DNA from: Pseudoalteromonas rubra
GTDB lineage: Bacteria; Pseudomonadota; Gammaproteobacteria; Enterobacterales; Alteromonadaceae
DNA length: 64,000 nt
Assembly: GCF_001482385.1 (NCBI RefSeq)
Contig: NZ_CP013612.1
Span: forward strand, 558,001-622,000
Reading direction: 5' to 3'
Below, one piece after another: positions 44,981-54,819 of this stretch; position 1 is the first letter of the stretch; each line of letters opens with the position of its first letter. The notes below the pieces were generated by a model. That model worked only from the letters and a program-made list of their open reading frames with translations. It searched no databases and was not told where the DNA came from. The position numbers and the translations under genes were made by a program.

Positions 44981-47211
44981 ATTCAGCAAGTAAATCGCCC
45001 ATTGTAACCCTCGACTACGCAGCACAAATTTCGGCACTCGATGCCGGGTGCTTTCGTGATGCCTTCTCTTTTCTTGGTTTACACCCTGCCGGGCAGGGCT
45101 CAATTATACGGGTGTATATGCCCGGAGCCCTGGCTGTGTCAGTGAATGACGGACTCCACTCGACAGTCATGCAGCGCATAGGGCAATCAGCTCTGTTTGT
45201 CGTTGAGTTTGACCGCAAAGTATCGTCGGGGTATCACTTAACCGTTGAATTTATTGATACGGTTATTACAACCCGAGACGCCTACGACTTCAGCAGTGCG
45301 TTGGATGAGTCGGCGATGTATTTATTTAATGAAGGCTCGCTGGAACATGGTTACCTTCACTTTGGCGCCAGGGCTATTACTCATCAAGGCTGTAATGGTA
45401 CACAGTTTTGTGTTTGGGCACCCAATGCGTGCAGTGTGTCTGTGATTGGCGAGTTTAATCATTGGCAGCCTTCTCAGCATTTTATGCGTTTTCATCCTGC
45501 CAGTGGTGTGTGGGATTTATTTATACCTCATCTTACGGGCGAGCAGGGTTATAAATATGCCATCGTCGGTGTGGATGGCGAAGTGACGGAACGAGCGGAC
45601 CCTTATGCCGTTAAGATGCAGCAAGCGCCCGGTACCGCGAGTGTGATTCAGCCTGCTCAGCAGTGTATGACAGTGAGTGATGCCGATCAGGCACAGCGCC
45701 GAAAGCGCAATGCCATTGATGCCCCGATAGCGATATATGAAGTGCACCTGGGCTCCTGGAAACGCAGAGAAGAAGAGGATAACCGTTATCTGACTTATCG
45801 CGAGCTGGCTGATGACTTATTGCCTTACGTTAAGGAACTGGGCTTTACTCATGTTCAGCTAATGCCTATCAGTGAGTATCCATTTGATGGTTCCTGGGGT
45901 TATCAGCCAGTCGGGCTGTTTGCGCCGACTAGCCGCTTCGGCAGTCTTGACGATTTTCGTTATTTTATACATCAATGTGCGGTGCTTGAACTGGGCGTCT
46001 TGATCGACTGGGTTCCAGGTCACTTCCCGTCGGATCCGCATGGTTTGCATCGATTTGACGGCACCCACTTATATGAACATGCAGATAGCCGTCAGGGTTA
46101 TCACCCCGACTGGAATACTTATATCTATAACTATGAACGCCCGGAAGTAAAAAGTTATCTGCTTTCTAATGCTAATTACTGGCTTGATGTATTTAAGCTG
46201 GATGGCCTCAGAGTGGATGCTGTAGCTTCCATGTTGTATCTCGATTATTCGCGCAATGATGGCGAATGGGTCCCTAATCAGTTTGGGGGCAGGGAAAACC
46301 TTGGTGCGATCGATTGTATTCAATCGGTCAATACCCGCAGCTATGGCAGGCACCCACATATTATGATGGTGGCTGAGGAGTCGACGGCCTGGCCTGGAGT
46401 CACGCAAGCTGTTGACCACAATGGGTTGGGATTCGGCTTCAAATGGAACATGGGATGGATGAATGACAGTCTGAGCTATATGCAAAGAGATCCAATACAC
46501 AGGAAGTATCACCACCATGAAATGACCTTTTCCATGGCGTATGCGTACTCGGAAAATTATATTTTACCGCTGAGCCATGATGAAGTCGTACATGGCAAAG
46601 GGGCATTGCTGAGCAAAATGCCAGGCGACGATTGGCAGCAATTTGCTAACTTGAGAGCCTACTATGGGTTTATGTATGCTCATCCGGGCAAAAAACTGTT
46701 GTTTATGGGCAGTGAATTGGCACCTCGCACTGAATGGGATCATAACACGACGCTGGATTGGTCATTGCTGGAATCATCTGCTCATCAGGGGATTTATCAG
46801 ACCGTCAAATCACTCAATCATTTATATAAAAACACTCCTGCTTTGTATGAGCTAGACAATTCGCCTTGTGGGTTTCAGTGGATAGACTGTCACAATGGTG
46901 AACAGTCAATTTTGAGTTTCGCACGTTTTGGTAAATCCAGCTCTGATCTTGTCGTGGTAGTTAGTCACTTTACGCCGCAGGTGCTGCATAGCTACCGGAT
47001 TGGTGTTCCCAAGAGTGGCATATATCAGGTGGTGTTTAACTCTGACGAAAGCAGCCTGTATGGAAGTGGTACCACGCCAGTTGCCCATCAACAGCAAATG
47101 ATACAAAGCAAGGCCATTGCCAGTCACGGCTTTGAACATAGTATTGAAATCACCATAGGCCCATTGAGCACTATCTACTTACAATATTTGAGTGCTGCCA
47201 CGCCATGTTAA
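44977..47211 (+). CDS. glgB: 1,4-alpha-glucan branching enzyme
   Basis: 744 residues, with an extra N-terminal sandwich (~22-120), then CBM48 (~130-225, VWAPNACSVSVIGEFNHWQP) and the GH13 barrel. Catalytic residues: Asp414 (DGLRVDAVASM), Glu467 (MMVAEES, same 53-residue spacing as E. coli) and the transition-state Asp in PLSHDEVVHGKGAL (~535). Introduces alpha-1,6 branches into glycogen. Overlaps malQ by 4 and glgX by 7 bases, so translation is coupled. Confidence 0.96.
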   Translation: MNSASKSPIVTLDYAAQISALDAGCFRDAFSFLGLHPAGQGSIIRVYMPGALAVSVNDGLHSTVMQRIGQSALFVVEFDRKVSSGYHLTVEFIDTVITTRDAYDFSSALDESAMYLFNEGSLEHGYLHFGARAITHQGCNGTQFCVWAPNACSVSVIGEFNHWQPSQHFMRFHPASGVWDLFIPHLTGEQGYKYAIVGVDGEVTERADPYAVKMQQAPGTASVIQPAQQCMTVSDADQAQRRKRNAIDAPIAIYEVHLGSWKRREEEDNRYLTYRELADDLLPYVKELGFTHVQLMPISEYPFDGSWGYQPVGLFAPTSRFGSLDDFRYFIHQCAVLELGVLIDWVPGHFPSDPHGLHRFDGTHLYEHADSRQGYHPDWNTYIYNYERPEVKSYLLSNANYWLDVFKLDGLRVDAVASMLYLDYSRNDGEWVPNQFGGRENLGAIDCIQSVNTRSYGRHPHIMMVAEESTAWPGVTQAVDHNGLGFGFKWNMGWMNDSLSYMQRDPIHRKYHHHEMTFSMAYAYSENYILPLSHDEVVHGKGALLSKMPGDDWQQFANLRAYYGFMYAHPGKKLLFMGSELAPRTEWDHNTTLDWSLLESSAHQGIYQTVKSLNHLYKNTPALYELDNSPCGFQWIDCHNGEQSILSFARFGKSSSDLVVVVSHFTPQVLHSYRIGVPKSGIYQVVFNSDESSLYGSGTTPVAHQQQMIQSKAIASHGFEHSIEITIGPLSTIYLQYLSAATPC

Positions 47212-49304
47212 CGTCGCACAGGGGTCAACCCTCACCATTAGGTAGTACTTTGCATGAACAAGGGGTCAACTTTGCTGTGTATGCACCGGCGGCCACTCAG
47301 ATGCAACTTTGCCTGTTTGATCAAAGTGGCCATAGCGAAATTGCTAAGGTCACTATGTATCGTCATGAGGGAGGGTTATGGTCTGTATTTGTTTCTCCAC
47401 TGCGTGCGGGGACATTATATGGCTATCGTGCAGACGGTGCCTATGCGCCTGAACAGGGCCTGCTGTTTAATCAAAATAAATTACTGTTAGATCCATATTG
47501 TAAAGATTTTCAGGGGGAATTTACCTGGAGTGAGCGCCACTTTTGTCATTTGCCTGTTGGCACCCTTAACGAAAGTGACAATGCGGTGGATATGCCCAAA
47601 TCCAGAGTTATAGACATTGCCCGATACGATGGCCAGAGACCACACGTGCCATGGTCAAAAACCCTTATTTATGAATGTCATGTACGTGGCGCGACTAAGC
47701 ACTGTGACTTTGTGCCTAAGCCGTTGCGTGGCAAGTTTCTGGGCCTGAGCCACAGCAACTTTATTGCTCATCTTGCCAGCCTGGGTGTCACAACGGTGGA
47801 GCTGCTGCCATGTCATGCTTTTATCTCTGAACAGTTTTTAACGACCAAGGGGCTGAAGAACTACTGGGGTTATAACTCGTTGAGCTTTTTTGTACCGCAT
47901 AAAGCCTTTTTGGTAGAAGGGCAAATTAGCGAGTTTCAGCAAATGGTTCGCGAGTTCCACCTTGCTGGCATTGAGGTGATCCTGGACGTTGTATACAACC
48001 ATACAGCAGAAGGCGGGCTAGACGGGCCAACCTTATCACTCAAAGGACTAAATAACACCGGGTATTATCGTATGGTGGGAGAACAGGCACATTATATCAA
48101 CGATACAGGCTGTGGAAATACCCTTAACATCGACGATCCTTTTACTCTAAAGCTGGTTATGGATAGCTTAAGGTACTGGGTTGAGTATATGGGGGTCGAT
48201 GGATTTAGATTTGACTTGGCAACGATATTGGCCCGCACGGAGCACGGCTTCAATTCGCAACACAGCTTCTTGCAGGCGATCGCACAAGATCCTGTTCTGA
48301 GTAAAGTTAAGTTAATTGCCGAACCTTGGGATGTTGGCCCGGGCGGCTACCAGTTAGGCGGCTTTCCCTCTCCGTGGCGTGAATGGAACGACAAATATCG
48401 GGATACGGTGAGACGGTTCTGGCGTGGAGATGCGGGCACTCTGTCTGAACTTGCCAAACGTGTGCATGGCTCTCATGAGTTGTTTGAACACAATCAACGC
48501 GGGCCGCTTAATTCTGTTAATTTTATCACCAGTCATGACGGGTTTACACTCGCTGATTGGGTGAGTTATGAACAAAAGCACAACTTTGCCAATGGTGAGG
48601 AGAACCGTGATGGTCACAGCGAGAATATCTCGTTTAATTGCGGAATAGAAGGCCAGACGGAACAAGCACACATACTGGCACTGAGGCATCAAATCCAAAA
48701 AAGTGCCCTGATCACGCTAATGATGTCAAAAGGTGTACCGATGCTAGCAGCTGGTTCGGAAATTGCGCACTCTCAGCAAGGTAATAATAACGCGTATTGT
48801 CAGGACAATGAGATTAACTGGTTGAGCTGGCCGCAGAATATTTCTGAACGACTGACTCAGAATCGACGTTTAAAGAAAGACTGGGATGATGACCAGGAAA
48901 GTGCCTTGAGTGCCTTGATAGCCCAGCTTCAGGAAATTAGGTGTCATTATGCAATATTCCATCACCCATTTTATATCCATACCCAAGACGAACGATTTAA
49001 CATTAGCTGGTTTAACAAAGATGCACGCCCAATGTCTGAGGGAGACTGGCATGACAGCAATAATAAAACGCTGATCTATATGTTGACGGATACACTCAGA
49101 AAGCAAAATTTATTGGTGATATTACATGCTGGCAGTGACGACGTGGAGGCGAAGTTACCCGCTATACCGGGTGTTATCTGGCAGCTTTCACTCAGCTCCG
49201 TACATCCCACCGAAACCATCGCACAAAGTCAACAGACTCAATCCCTGAGCGCACACAGTGCCTGGGTATATCAATCTCATAATGAGGATCTCAAGAATGA
49301 CTAA
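47205..49304 (+). CDS. glgX: Glycogen debranching enzyme GlgX
   Basis: 699 residues. N-terminal CBM48 (GSTLHEQGVNFAVYAPAA), then a GH13 isoamylase-type barrel: LDVVYNHTAEGG, nucleophile Asp337 (DGFRFDLATIL), Glu373 (LIAEPWDVGPGGYQ), and third Asp in TSHDGFTLADWVSY. GlgX trims the alpha-1,6 stubs left by glycogen phosphorylase. The start overlaps glgB by 7 bases and the end overlaps glgP by 8. Confidence 0.95.
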   Translation: MLTSHRGQPSPLGSTLHEQGVNFAVYAPAATQMQLCLFDQSGHSEIAKVTMYRHEGGLWSVFVSPLRAGTLYGYRADGAYAPEQGLLFNQNKLLLDPYCKDFQGEFTWSERHFCHLPVGTLNESDNAVDMPKSRVIDIARYDGQRPHVPWSKTLIYECHVRGATKHCDFVPKPLRGKFLGLSHSNFIAHLASLGVTTVELLPCHAFISEQFLTTKGLKNYWGYNSLSFFVPHKAFLVEGQISEFQQMVREFHLAGIEVILDVVYNHTAEGGLDGPTLSLKGLNNTGYYRMVGEQAHYINDTGCGNTLNIDDPFTLKLVMDSLRYWVEYMGVDGFRFDLATILARTEHGFNSQHSFLQAIAQDPVLSKVKLIAEPWDVGPGGYQLGGFPSPWREWNDKYRDTVRRFWRGDAGTLSELAKRVHGSHELFEHNQRGPLNSVNFITSHDGFTLADWVSYEQKHNFANGEENRDGHSENISFNCGIEGQTEQAHILALRHQIQKSALITLMMSKGVPMLAAGSEIAHSQQGNNNAYCQDNEINWLSWPQNISERLTQNRRLKKDWDDDQESALSALIAQLQEIRCHYAIFHHPFYIHTQDERFNISWFNKDARPMSEGDWHDSNNKTLIYMLTDTLRKQNLLVILHAGSDDVEAKLPAIPGVIWQLSLSSVHPTETIAQSQQTQSLSAHSAWVYQSHNEDLKND

Positions 49305-51780
49305 GAAAACGTCAAATGTGTGTGTTGTAAAGCATTGGCAGGAAGCCCCAAAACTAGATGAAAGCACGCTGGCTGATGATTTGATGCGGCATTTTTACTA
49401 TACCCTGGGGCGTGACAAAGTCGGAGATTCTAAACACTATTTGTTTCAGGCTTTGGCGTTGACCGTCCGGGATCGGCTAGTGGCAAGATGCAGAGCGACG
49501 AATCAATATCTTGCCGACAACCAATGTAAACGTGCCGCATACTTGTCACTGGAATTTTTGATGGGCAGAGCGTTAGGTAACGCGGTGCTGAGTTTGGATC
49601 TGGAGAAGCAAACGCGTGAAGCGCTGAAAGAATATTGCACCGAGTTTGAATATGTTGAGCAAGCTGAGCATGATGCCGGTTTGGGCAATGGTGGCCTGGG
49701 ACGTCTGGCGGCGTGTTTTTTGGATAGTTGTGCGACACTGGCTCTTCCGGTGATTGGTTATGGGATCCGTTATGAGTACGGCATGTTCAATCAGTCAATG
49801 GAGCAGGGCTTTCAGGTGGAGCAGCCAGATAACTGGTTACGTGAAGGCCACCCCTGGGAAATGCCAGCGCCGGAGCAAGCCAGAGTGATTAAATTTTTCG
49901 GTCATGTTGAGGCGCATAAGGATAAACAGGGTCGTACTCATCGCATGTGGGTGAACACTCAGGATGTGCTGGCTGTTCCTTATGATGTGCCTATTCCGGG
50001 GTATCGAAATGGGGTGGTGAATACCTTACGTCTATGGAAATCAGAAGCGACAGATGAATTTAACTTAAAAGAATTCAATGCCGGTAGTTATTCTGAAGCG
50101 GTAGCCAAGAAAAACCTCGCCGAGCAGATCACTATGGTGTTGTACCCGAACGATAGCAGTGAAAATGGTAAAGAGCTGAGACTCCGACAGCAATATTTCC
50201 TGTCGAGTGCCAGTTTGCAGGACATCTTGCATCAGTGGGTTGAGCAACATGGTACGGATTTTAGTGAATTTTCTGACCTTCATGTTTTCCAGCTTAATGA
50301 TACTCACCCGAGTATTGCAGTAGCAGAGCTGATGAGGCTGCTGATTGATGAGTATGAACTCGAATGGGATCAGGCATGGTCAATCACTAATTCAACCATG
50401 GCCTACACTAACCACACTTTGTTGCCTGAGGCACTGGAAAAGTGGTCAGTGTCGTTGTTTGCTCGTCTGTTACCCCGCTTGCTGGAAATTATTTACGAAA
50501 TTAATGCGCGCTTTTTATCAGAAGTGGCGCTGATGTGGCCTGGGGATATGGAAAAGCAACGTGCGCTGTCACTCATTGAAGAAGGTGACCACCCACAGAT
50601 CCGTATGGCTTACCTGGCAATTGTGGGCAGCTTCTCGGTAAATGGTGTTGCCGCACTGCATACTGAGCTGCTTAAGTCAGGGCTGTTTCATGATTTCTAT
50701 CAGCTCTGGCCTGCTAAATTTAATAACAAAACGAATGGCGTTACGCCCAGACGTTGGCTTGCCTATTGTAACCCTGAATTGGCTGAACTCATTACCAGCA
50801 AGATTGGCGAACAATGGCAGGCGGATTACGCTGAAATCAAGTCACTTCGCCGTTACTACGATAACAAAGCGTTCCAGAGTCAGTGGCAATCAGTCAAACA
50901 AAATAATAAGGAAAAACTTGCAAAGCTGGTGCAGTCTCGTTGCGGTGTGGAGTTTGACGCCAGCATGATGTTCGACGTGCAGGTTAAGCGCATCCATGAA
51001 TACAAACGCCAATTGCTTAATATTCTGCATGTGATTTCTTTATATGACCGCATTCGCCGAGGCGATACTCAAGGTATGGTGCCTCGTTGCGTGTTGTTTG
51101 GTGGTAAGGCTGCGCCAGGCTATGCAATGGCTAAACTGGTGATTAAGCTAATCAATAATGTTGCGAATGTCGTTAATAAAGATGCCAAGGCTAAATCACT
51201 TCTACGAGTCGCATTTTTTCCCAATTATAACGTAACAGCCATGGAAACGATCTGTGCAGCGACGGACTTGTCACAGCAAATTTCAACGGCGGGCAAAGAA
51301 GCATCAGGTACCGGGAACATGAAGTTTATGATGAATGGTGCCCTTACCATTGGCACTCTGGATGGTGCAAATATTGAGATTAGAGAGCAGGTGGGAGCGG
51401 ATAACTTTTTCTTATTTGGTGCTACCGCACAGCAAGCTGAGGAAGTGCGACAGCACTATGATCCAAATGCCATCATTCAATCCAGTCAGGCACTCAGCAA
51501 TACTATGGCGTTGCTGGAGAGTGGTCATTTCAACTTGTTTGAACCTGGAATTTTCAACGACATCATTGCCGCGATCCGCAGCCCTCACGATCCCTGGTTG
51601 GTTGCACACGACTTTGACAGCTACCTGGATGCGCAGCAACGTGCAGCAGAAACCTATCAGGACCAGTCGCAGTGGCTGAGAATGAGCATACTTAACACGG
51701 CCGCTAGTGGCAGTTTTTCTAGCGATCGCACTATTCAACAATATTGTGACGATATTTGGCGCTTAACCCCAATGCAGTAG
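49297..51780 (+). CDS. glgP: Glycogen/maltodextrin phosphorylase
   Basis: 827 residues from ATG 49297, which has GAGGA eight bases upstream inside glgX; family N-termini support this start over an upstream ATG at 49258. GT35 motifs: AAYLSLEFLMGRALGN, DAGLGNGGLGRLAACFLDS, and the PLP-lysine region EASGTGNMKFMMNGALTIGT (Lys about 676). It splits alpha-1,4 glucan with phosphate to glucose-1-phosphate. The lack of an N-terminal phosphorylation segment is usual in bacteria. glgC follows 31 bases later. Confidence 0.95.
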   Translation: MTKKTSNVCVVKHWQEAPKLDESTLADDLMRHFYYTLGRDKVGDSKHYLFQALALTVRDRLVARCRATNQYLADNQCKRAAYLSLEFLMGRALGNAVLSLDLEKQTREALKEYCTEFEYVEQAEHDAGLGNGGLGRLAACFLDSCATLALPVIGYGIRYEYGMFNQSMEQGFQVEQPDNWLREGHPWEMPAPEQARVIKFFGHVEAHKDKQGRTHRMWVNTQDVLAVPYDVPIPGYRNGVVNTLRLWKSEATDEFNLKEFNAGSYSEAVAKKNLAEQITMVLYPNDSSENGKELRLRQQYFLSSASLQDILHQWVEQHGTDFSEFSDLHVFQLNDTHPSIAVAELMRLLIDEYELEWDQAWSITNSTMAYTNHTLLPEALEKWSVSLFARLLPRLLEIIYEINARFLSEVALMWPGDMEKQRALSLIEEGDHPQIRMAYLAIVGSFSVNGVAALHTELLKSGLFHDFYQLWPAKFNNKTNGVTPRRWLAYCNPELAELITSKIGEQWQADYAEIKSLRRYYDNKAFQSQWQSVKQNNKEKLAKLVQSRCGVEFDASMMFDVQVKRIHEYKRQLLNILHVISLYDRIRRGDTQGMVPRCVLFGGKAAPGYAMAKLVIKLINNVANVVNKDAKAKSLLRVAFFPNYNVTAMETICAATDLSQQISTAGKEASGTGNMKFMMNGALTIGTLDGANIEIREQVGADNFFLFGATAQQAEEVRQHYDPNAIIQSSQALSNTMALLESGHFNLFEPGIFNDIIAAIRSPHDPWLVAHDFDSYLDAQQRAAETYQDQSQWLRMSILNTAASGSFSSDRTIQQYCDDIWRLTPMQ

Positions 51781-51811
51781 ATCGTAGATAGACTTTTAAT
51801 GGAGATAATGA

Positions 51812-53110
51812 ATGCCCAGTTATGCAAACCGATATATTAGTAACCTGACCAGAGAAACCTATGCATTGATCCTGGCTGGTGGTCGTGGTAGCAGGCTGCA
51901 TGAGCTGACCGACTGGAGAGCAAAGCCCGCGGTGTATTTTGGAGGCAAACACAGAATAATAGACTTTCCGTTATCAAATTGTATTAACTCGGGGATCCGC
52001 CGGGTTGGCATAGCGACACAGTACAAATCGCACTCTTTGATCCGCCATGTAAACCGCGCCTGGGGCCACTTTAAGAAAGAGCTGGGAGAGTCAGTTGAGA
52101 TTTTACCGGCGTCTCAGCGATATGGTGACGAATGGTACTGCGGCACGGCGGATGCCGTATTCCAGAATATGGACATTATTCGTCATGAGCTGCCCAAGTA
52201 TGTGATGATCTTGTCTGGCGACCATGTTTATAGAATGGATTATGGTGCTTTGCTGGCGAAGCATGTCGAAACCGGCGCTGATATGACCGTATGCTGTCTC
52301 GAAGTGCCGTGTGAGGATGCTGCCAATACCTTTGGTGTTATGACTGTTGATGAGAACAAGCGAGTCCGACGTTTTGATGAAAAGCCGGCAGCGCCAAGTG
52401 AGATCCCTGGTAAATCCGGCGTCTGTCTGGCCTCAATGGGCAATTATGTGTTTAATACAGAGTTTTTGTTTGAGCAGCTAAAGAAAGACGCGGAGCGGGA
52501 AGGTTCTGGCAGAGATTTTGGTCATGATATCATTCCGGCCATTATTGAAGAGCATAATGTATTTGCATTTCCGTTTCGTGATCCCAGCCACCCGGGTCAA
52601 CCTTACTGGCGTGACGTGGGCACGATAGATTCGTTCTGGGAAGCGAATATGGAATTGGTGTCTCCGCAACCTCAGCTTGATTTATATGACCCGAGCTGGC
52701 CAATTTGGACATACCAGGAGCAGCTACCGCCGGCCAAGTTTATTTTTGATGACGACGAACGACGCGGTATGGCTGTGGACTCAACGGTATCTGGAGGCTG
52801 TATTATTTCGGGCTCCAGAGTACGAAAATCTCTCCTTTTTTCAAATGTTCATGTACATTCGTATTGTGAAATAGAAGGTGCCGTGGTGTTACCTGGTGTG
52901 GTGATTGAGCGTCATTGTCGTATCAAAAATGCCATTATTGATCGCAGCTGTCACATTCCGGAAGGCATGGAGATTGGTTATGATCAGGAGCAAGATAAAA
53001 GAAATGGCTTCAGAGTCTCTAAAAACGGCATAGTGCTGGTGACCCGTGATATGCTTGTTGCACTTGAAAAGCAACAGCTGTTGGCAGGTCAGAACCAGGA
53101 AACGGCGTAA
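51812..53110 (+). CDS. glgC: Glucose-1-phosphate adenylyltransferase
   Basis: 432 residues. Nucleotidyltransferase start [47 protein letters not shown], the Asp of [11 protein letters not shown], and FVEKP-type RRFDEKP. A C-terminal left-handed beta helix ([20 protein letters not shown]) regulates the tetramer. It makes ADP-glucose and is the control point of bacterial glycogen synthesis. AGGAGATA-like GGAGATA precedes the ATG. Confidence 0.96.
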   Translation: MPSYANRYISNLTRETYALILAGGRGSRLHELTDWRAKPAVYFGGKHRIIDFPLSNCINSGIRRVGIATQYKSHSLIRHVNRAWGHFKKELGESVEILPASQRYGDEWYCGTADAVFQNMDIIRHELPKYVMILSGDHVYRMDYGALLAKHVETGADMTVCCLEVPCEDAANTFGVMTVDENKRVRRFDEKPAAPSEIPGKSGVCLASMGNYVFNTEFLFEQLKKDAEREGSGRDFGHDIIPAIIEEHNVFAFPFRDPSHPGQPYWRDVGTIDSFWEANMELVSPQPQLDLYDPSWPIWTYQEQLPPAKFIFDDDERRGMAVDSTVSGGCIISGSRVRKSLLFSNVHVHSYCEIEGAVVLPGVVIERHCRIKNAIIDRSCHIPEGMEIGYDQEQDKRNGFRVSKNGIVLVTRDMLVALEKQQLLAGQNQETA

Positions 53111-53120
53111 AAGGACAATC

Positions 53121-54662
53121 ATGCATGTAGTTATGGTGGCAGCGGAAAATGACCGCTTGCCGAGTTGTAAAGTTGGGGGTGTTGCGGACGTGATCCGTGA
53201 CATTCCTTATGCACTGGCAGAGCAGCGTATTCGTTGCTCTGTTATCGTACCAGATTATGGCCAGTTTGAACTAAATCGGGAGTTCGTAGCAGATATTGCG
53301 GTGCCTTTTAAGCAACATTTAGAAACCGCGACACTCTGGCGAGTTGCAAGTGAATCGGGTGTAGATCAATATGTCGTGTCACACTCTTTGTTCTCGCAGC
53401 ATGATGGGGCCATTTATTGTAATGATGGCGATCAGCCATTTGCAACAGATGCCAATAAGTTTGCTCTATTTTGTGCTGCGGTCAGTGAGCTGCTTGAGCA
53501 TGAGATGATAGGGCCCGTTGACGTACTGCATCTGCACGATTGGCACGCCGCTGTAGTGGCGGTCCTTAAAACTTTCAGCCCTCGTTTTGTGAATTTGAAA
53601 CAGATTAAAACTGTCTATACAGTGCATAATCTCGCTTTACAGGGGATCCGGCCGTTTAAGCATGATGACTCCAGTCTGGAATCCTGGTTTCCAACTCTGA
53701 GCTATGACGGTAGCCGGATATGTGATCACATTTACCCCCATTGCTTTAATCCCATGCGCGCCGCAATAAACCTCGTAGATAAAGTACACTTGGTGTCACC
53801 AACCTACTGTCAGGAAGTACAGCTAAGCAGCGATCACGAAAGTGGCTTCTTTGGTGGTGAGGGGTTGGAGCATGATATGCAAGCAGCTGACAGAGCAGGC
53901 AGGCTGGCAGGTATTCTCAATGGGTGTATCTATTCCCCGCATGCAGAGCAGGGAGCAGAAATCTCGCTGAGCCACTACTGTGATTTGGCCCAGGAGGCAC
54001 TGTTTGTATGGATGTCCAAGCGCACAGAGCTGATGCCTGCCCATTACATTGCTCATCAGCGCGTCATTCAATGGCGCCAGCATGGACAATTTCGTCGACC
54101 TTTGGTTACCAGTGTTGGACGTTTAACGGACCAAAAGGCGCTTTTGCTCAGACAGCCAAAAGAGGGTCAACTGGTCCTGGATAAGGTGGCGGCTTTGATC
54201 AATGAGTACGGTGGGGTATTGGTGATTCTGGGCTCCGGCGATCCGCATCTTGAGTATCTGTTTACTCAGGTTATGGCCCGTCACAGTAATGTTTTGTACT
54301 TACAAGGATATGGACAGGCATTGGGCGATTATCTGTATGATCTCGGTGACCTGTTCCTGATGCCAAGTTCGTTTGAACCCTGTGGGATCAGTCAGATGCT
54401 GGCAATGCGTGCAGGCCAGCCTTGCCTTGCTCATCAGGTTGGTGGCCTAAAAGACACGATTGCACATGAAGAAACAGGCTTTCTGTTCGGTGGACGCAAC
54501 CTGTCTGAGCAGGCTGAACAGTTACTTGAGGGCTTAAAGCAGGCGCTCGATCTACACAGGCATGAACCGCAAAGGTACCTTGATATAAAGGGCAATGCCA
54601 GAGCGCAGCGTTTTAGTTGGGATACTATTGCCAGTCAATATATTGAAAAATTGTATGAGTAG
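53121..54662 (+). CDS. glgA: Glycogen synthase (ADP-glucose)
   Basis: 513 residues from ATG 53121 (AAGGA upstream), ten bases after glgC. GT5 motifs: the ADP-glucose-binding KVGGVADV near the N-terminus (commonly KxGGLADV), LHLHDWHAAVV, VTSVGRLTDQKALLLLR-type stretch (here SVGRLTDQKALLLRQ), and MPSSFEPCGISQMLAMRAG near the C-terminus. It extends alpha-1,4 glucan chains. Last gene of the operon; no clear terminator, though an AATGGGG/CCCCATT palindrome lies at 54735-54758. Confidence 0.94.
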   Translation: MHVVMVAAENDRLPSCKVGGVADVIRDIPYALAEQRIRCSVIVPDYGQFELNREFVADIAVPFKQHLETATLWRVASESGVDQYVVSHSLFSQHDGAIYCNDGDQPFATDANKFALFCAAVSELLEHEMIGPVDVLHLHDWHAAVVAVLKTFSPRFVNLKQIKTVYTVHNLALQGIRPFKHDDSSLESWFPTLSYDGSRICDHIYPHCFNPMRAAINLVDKVHLVSPTYCQEVQLSSDHESGFFGGEGLEHDMQAADRAGRLAGILNGCIYSPHAEQGAEISLSHYCDLAQEALFVWMSKRTELMPAHYIAHQRVIQWRQHGQFRRPLVTSVGRLTDQKALLLRQPKEGQLVLDKVAALINEYGGVLVILGSGDPHLEYLFTQVMARHSNVLYLQGYGQALGDYLYDLGDLFLMPSSFEPCGISQMLAMRAGQPCLAHQVGGLKDTIAHEETGFLFGGRNLSEQAEQLLEGLKQALDLHRHEPQRYLDIKGNARAQRFSWDTIASQYIEKLYE

Positions 54663-54819
54663 GCGTTTGCCTGCTCGCTCCGCTATCTACTATCCTAATA
54701 CATTAATGTTTTAGTTTGATTTTTTTTCTAATGAAATGGGGTTAAAATATTCCCCATTAAGACAAACTAATAAAACAAAAGTGCTATTAATTGAGCAGTA
54801 GATAGCTGGGAGCAGTGAT

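Noticed and set aside
54735..54758. AATGGGG/CCCCATT palindrome after glgA as a terminator
   Set aside because: No T-run follows on either strand in the right place; could be an operator but nothing supports it further.
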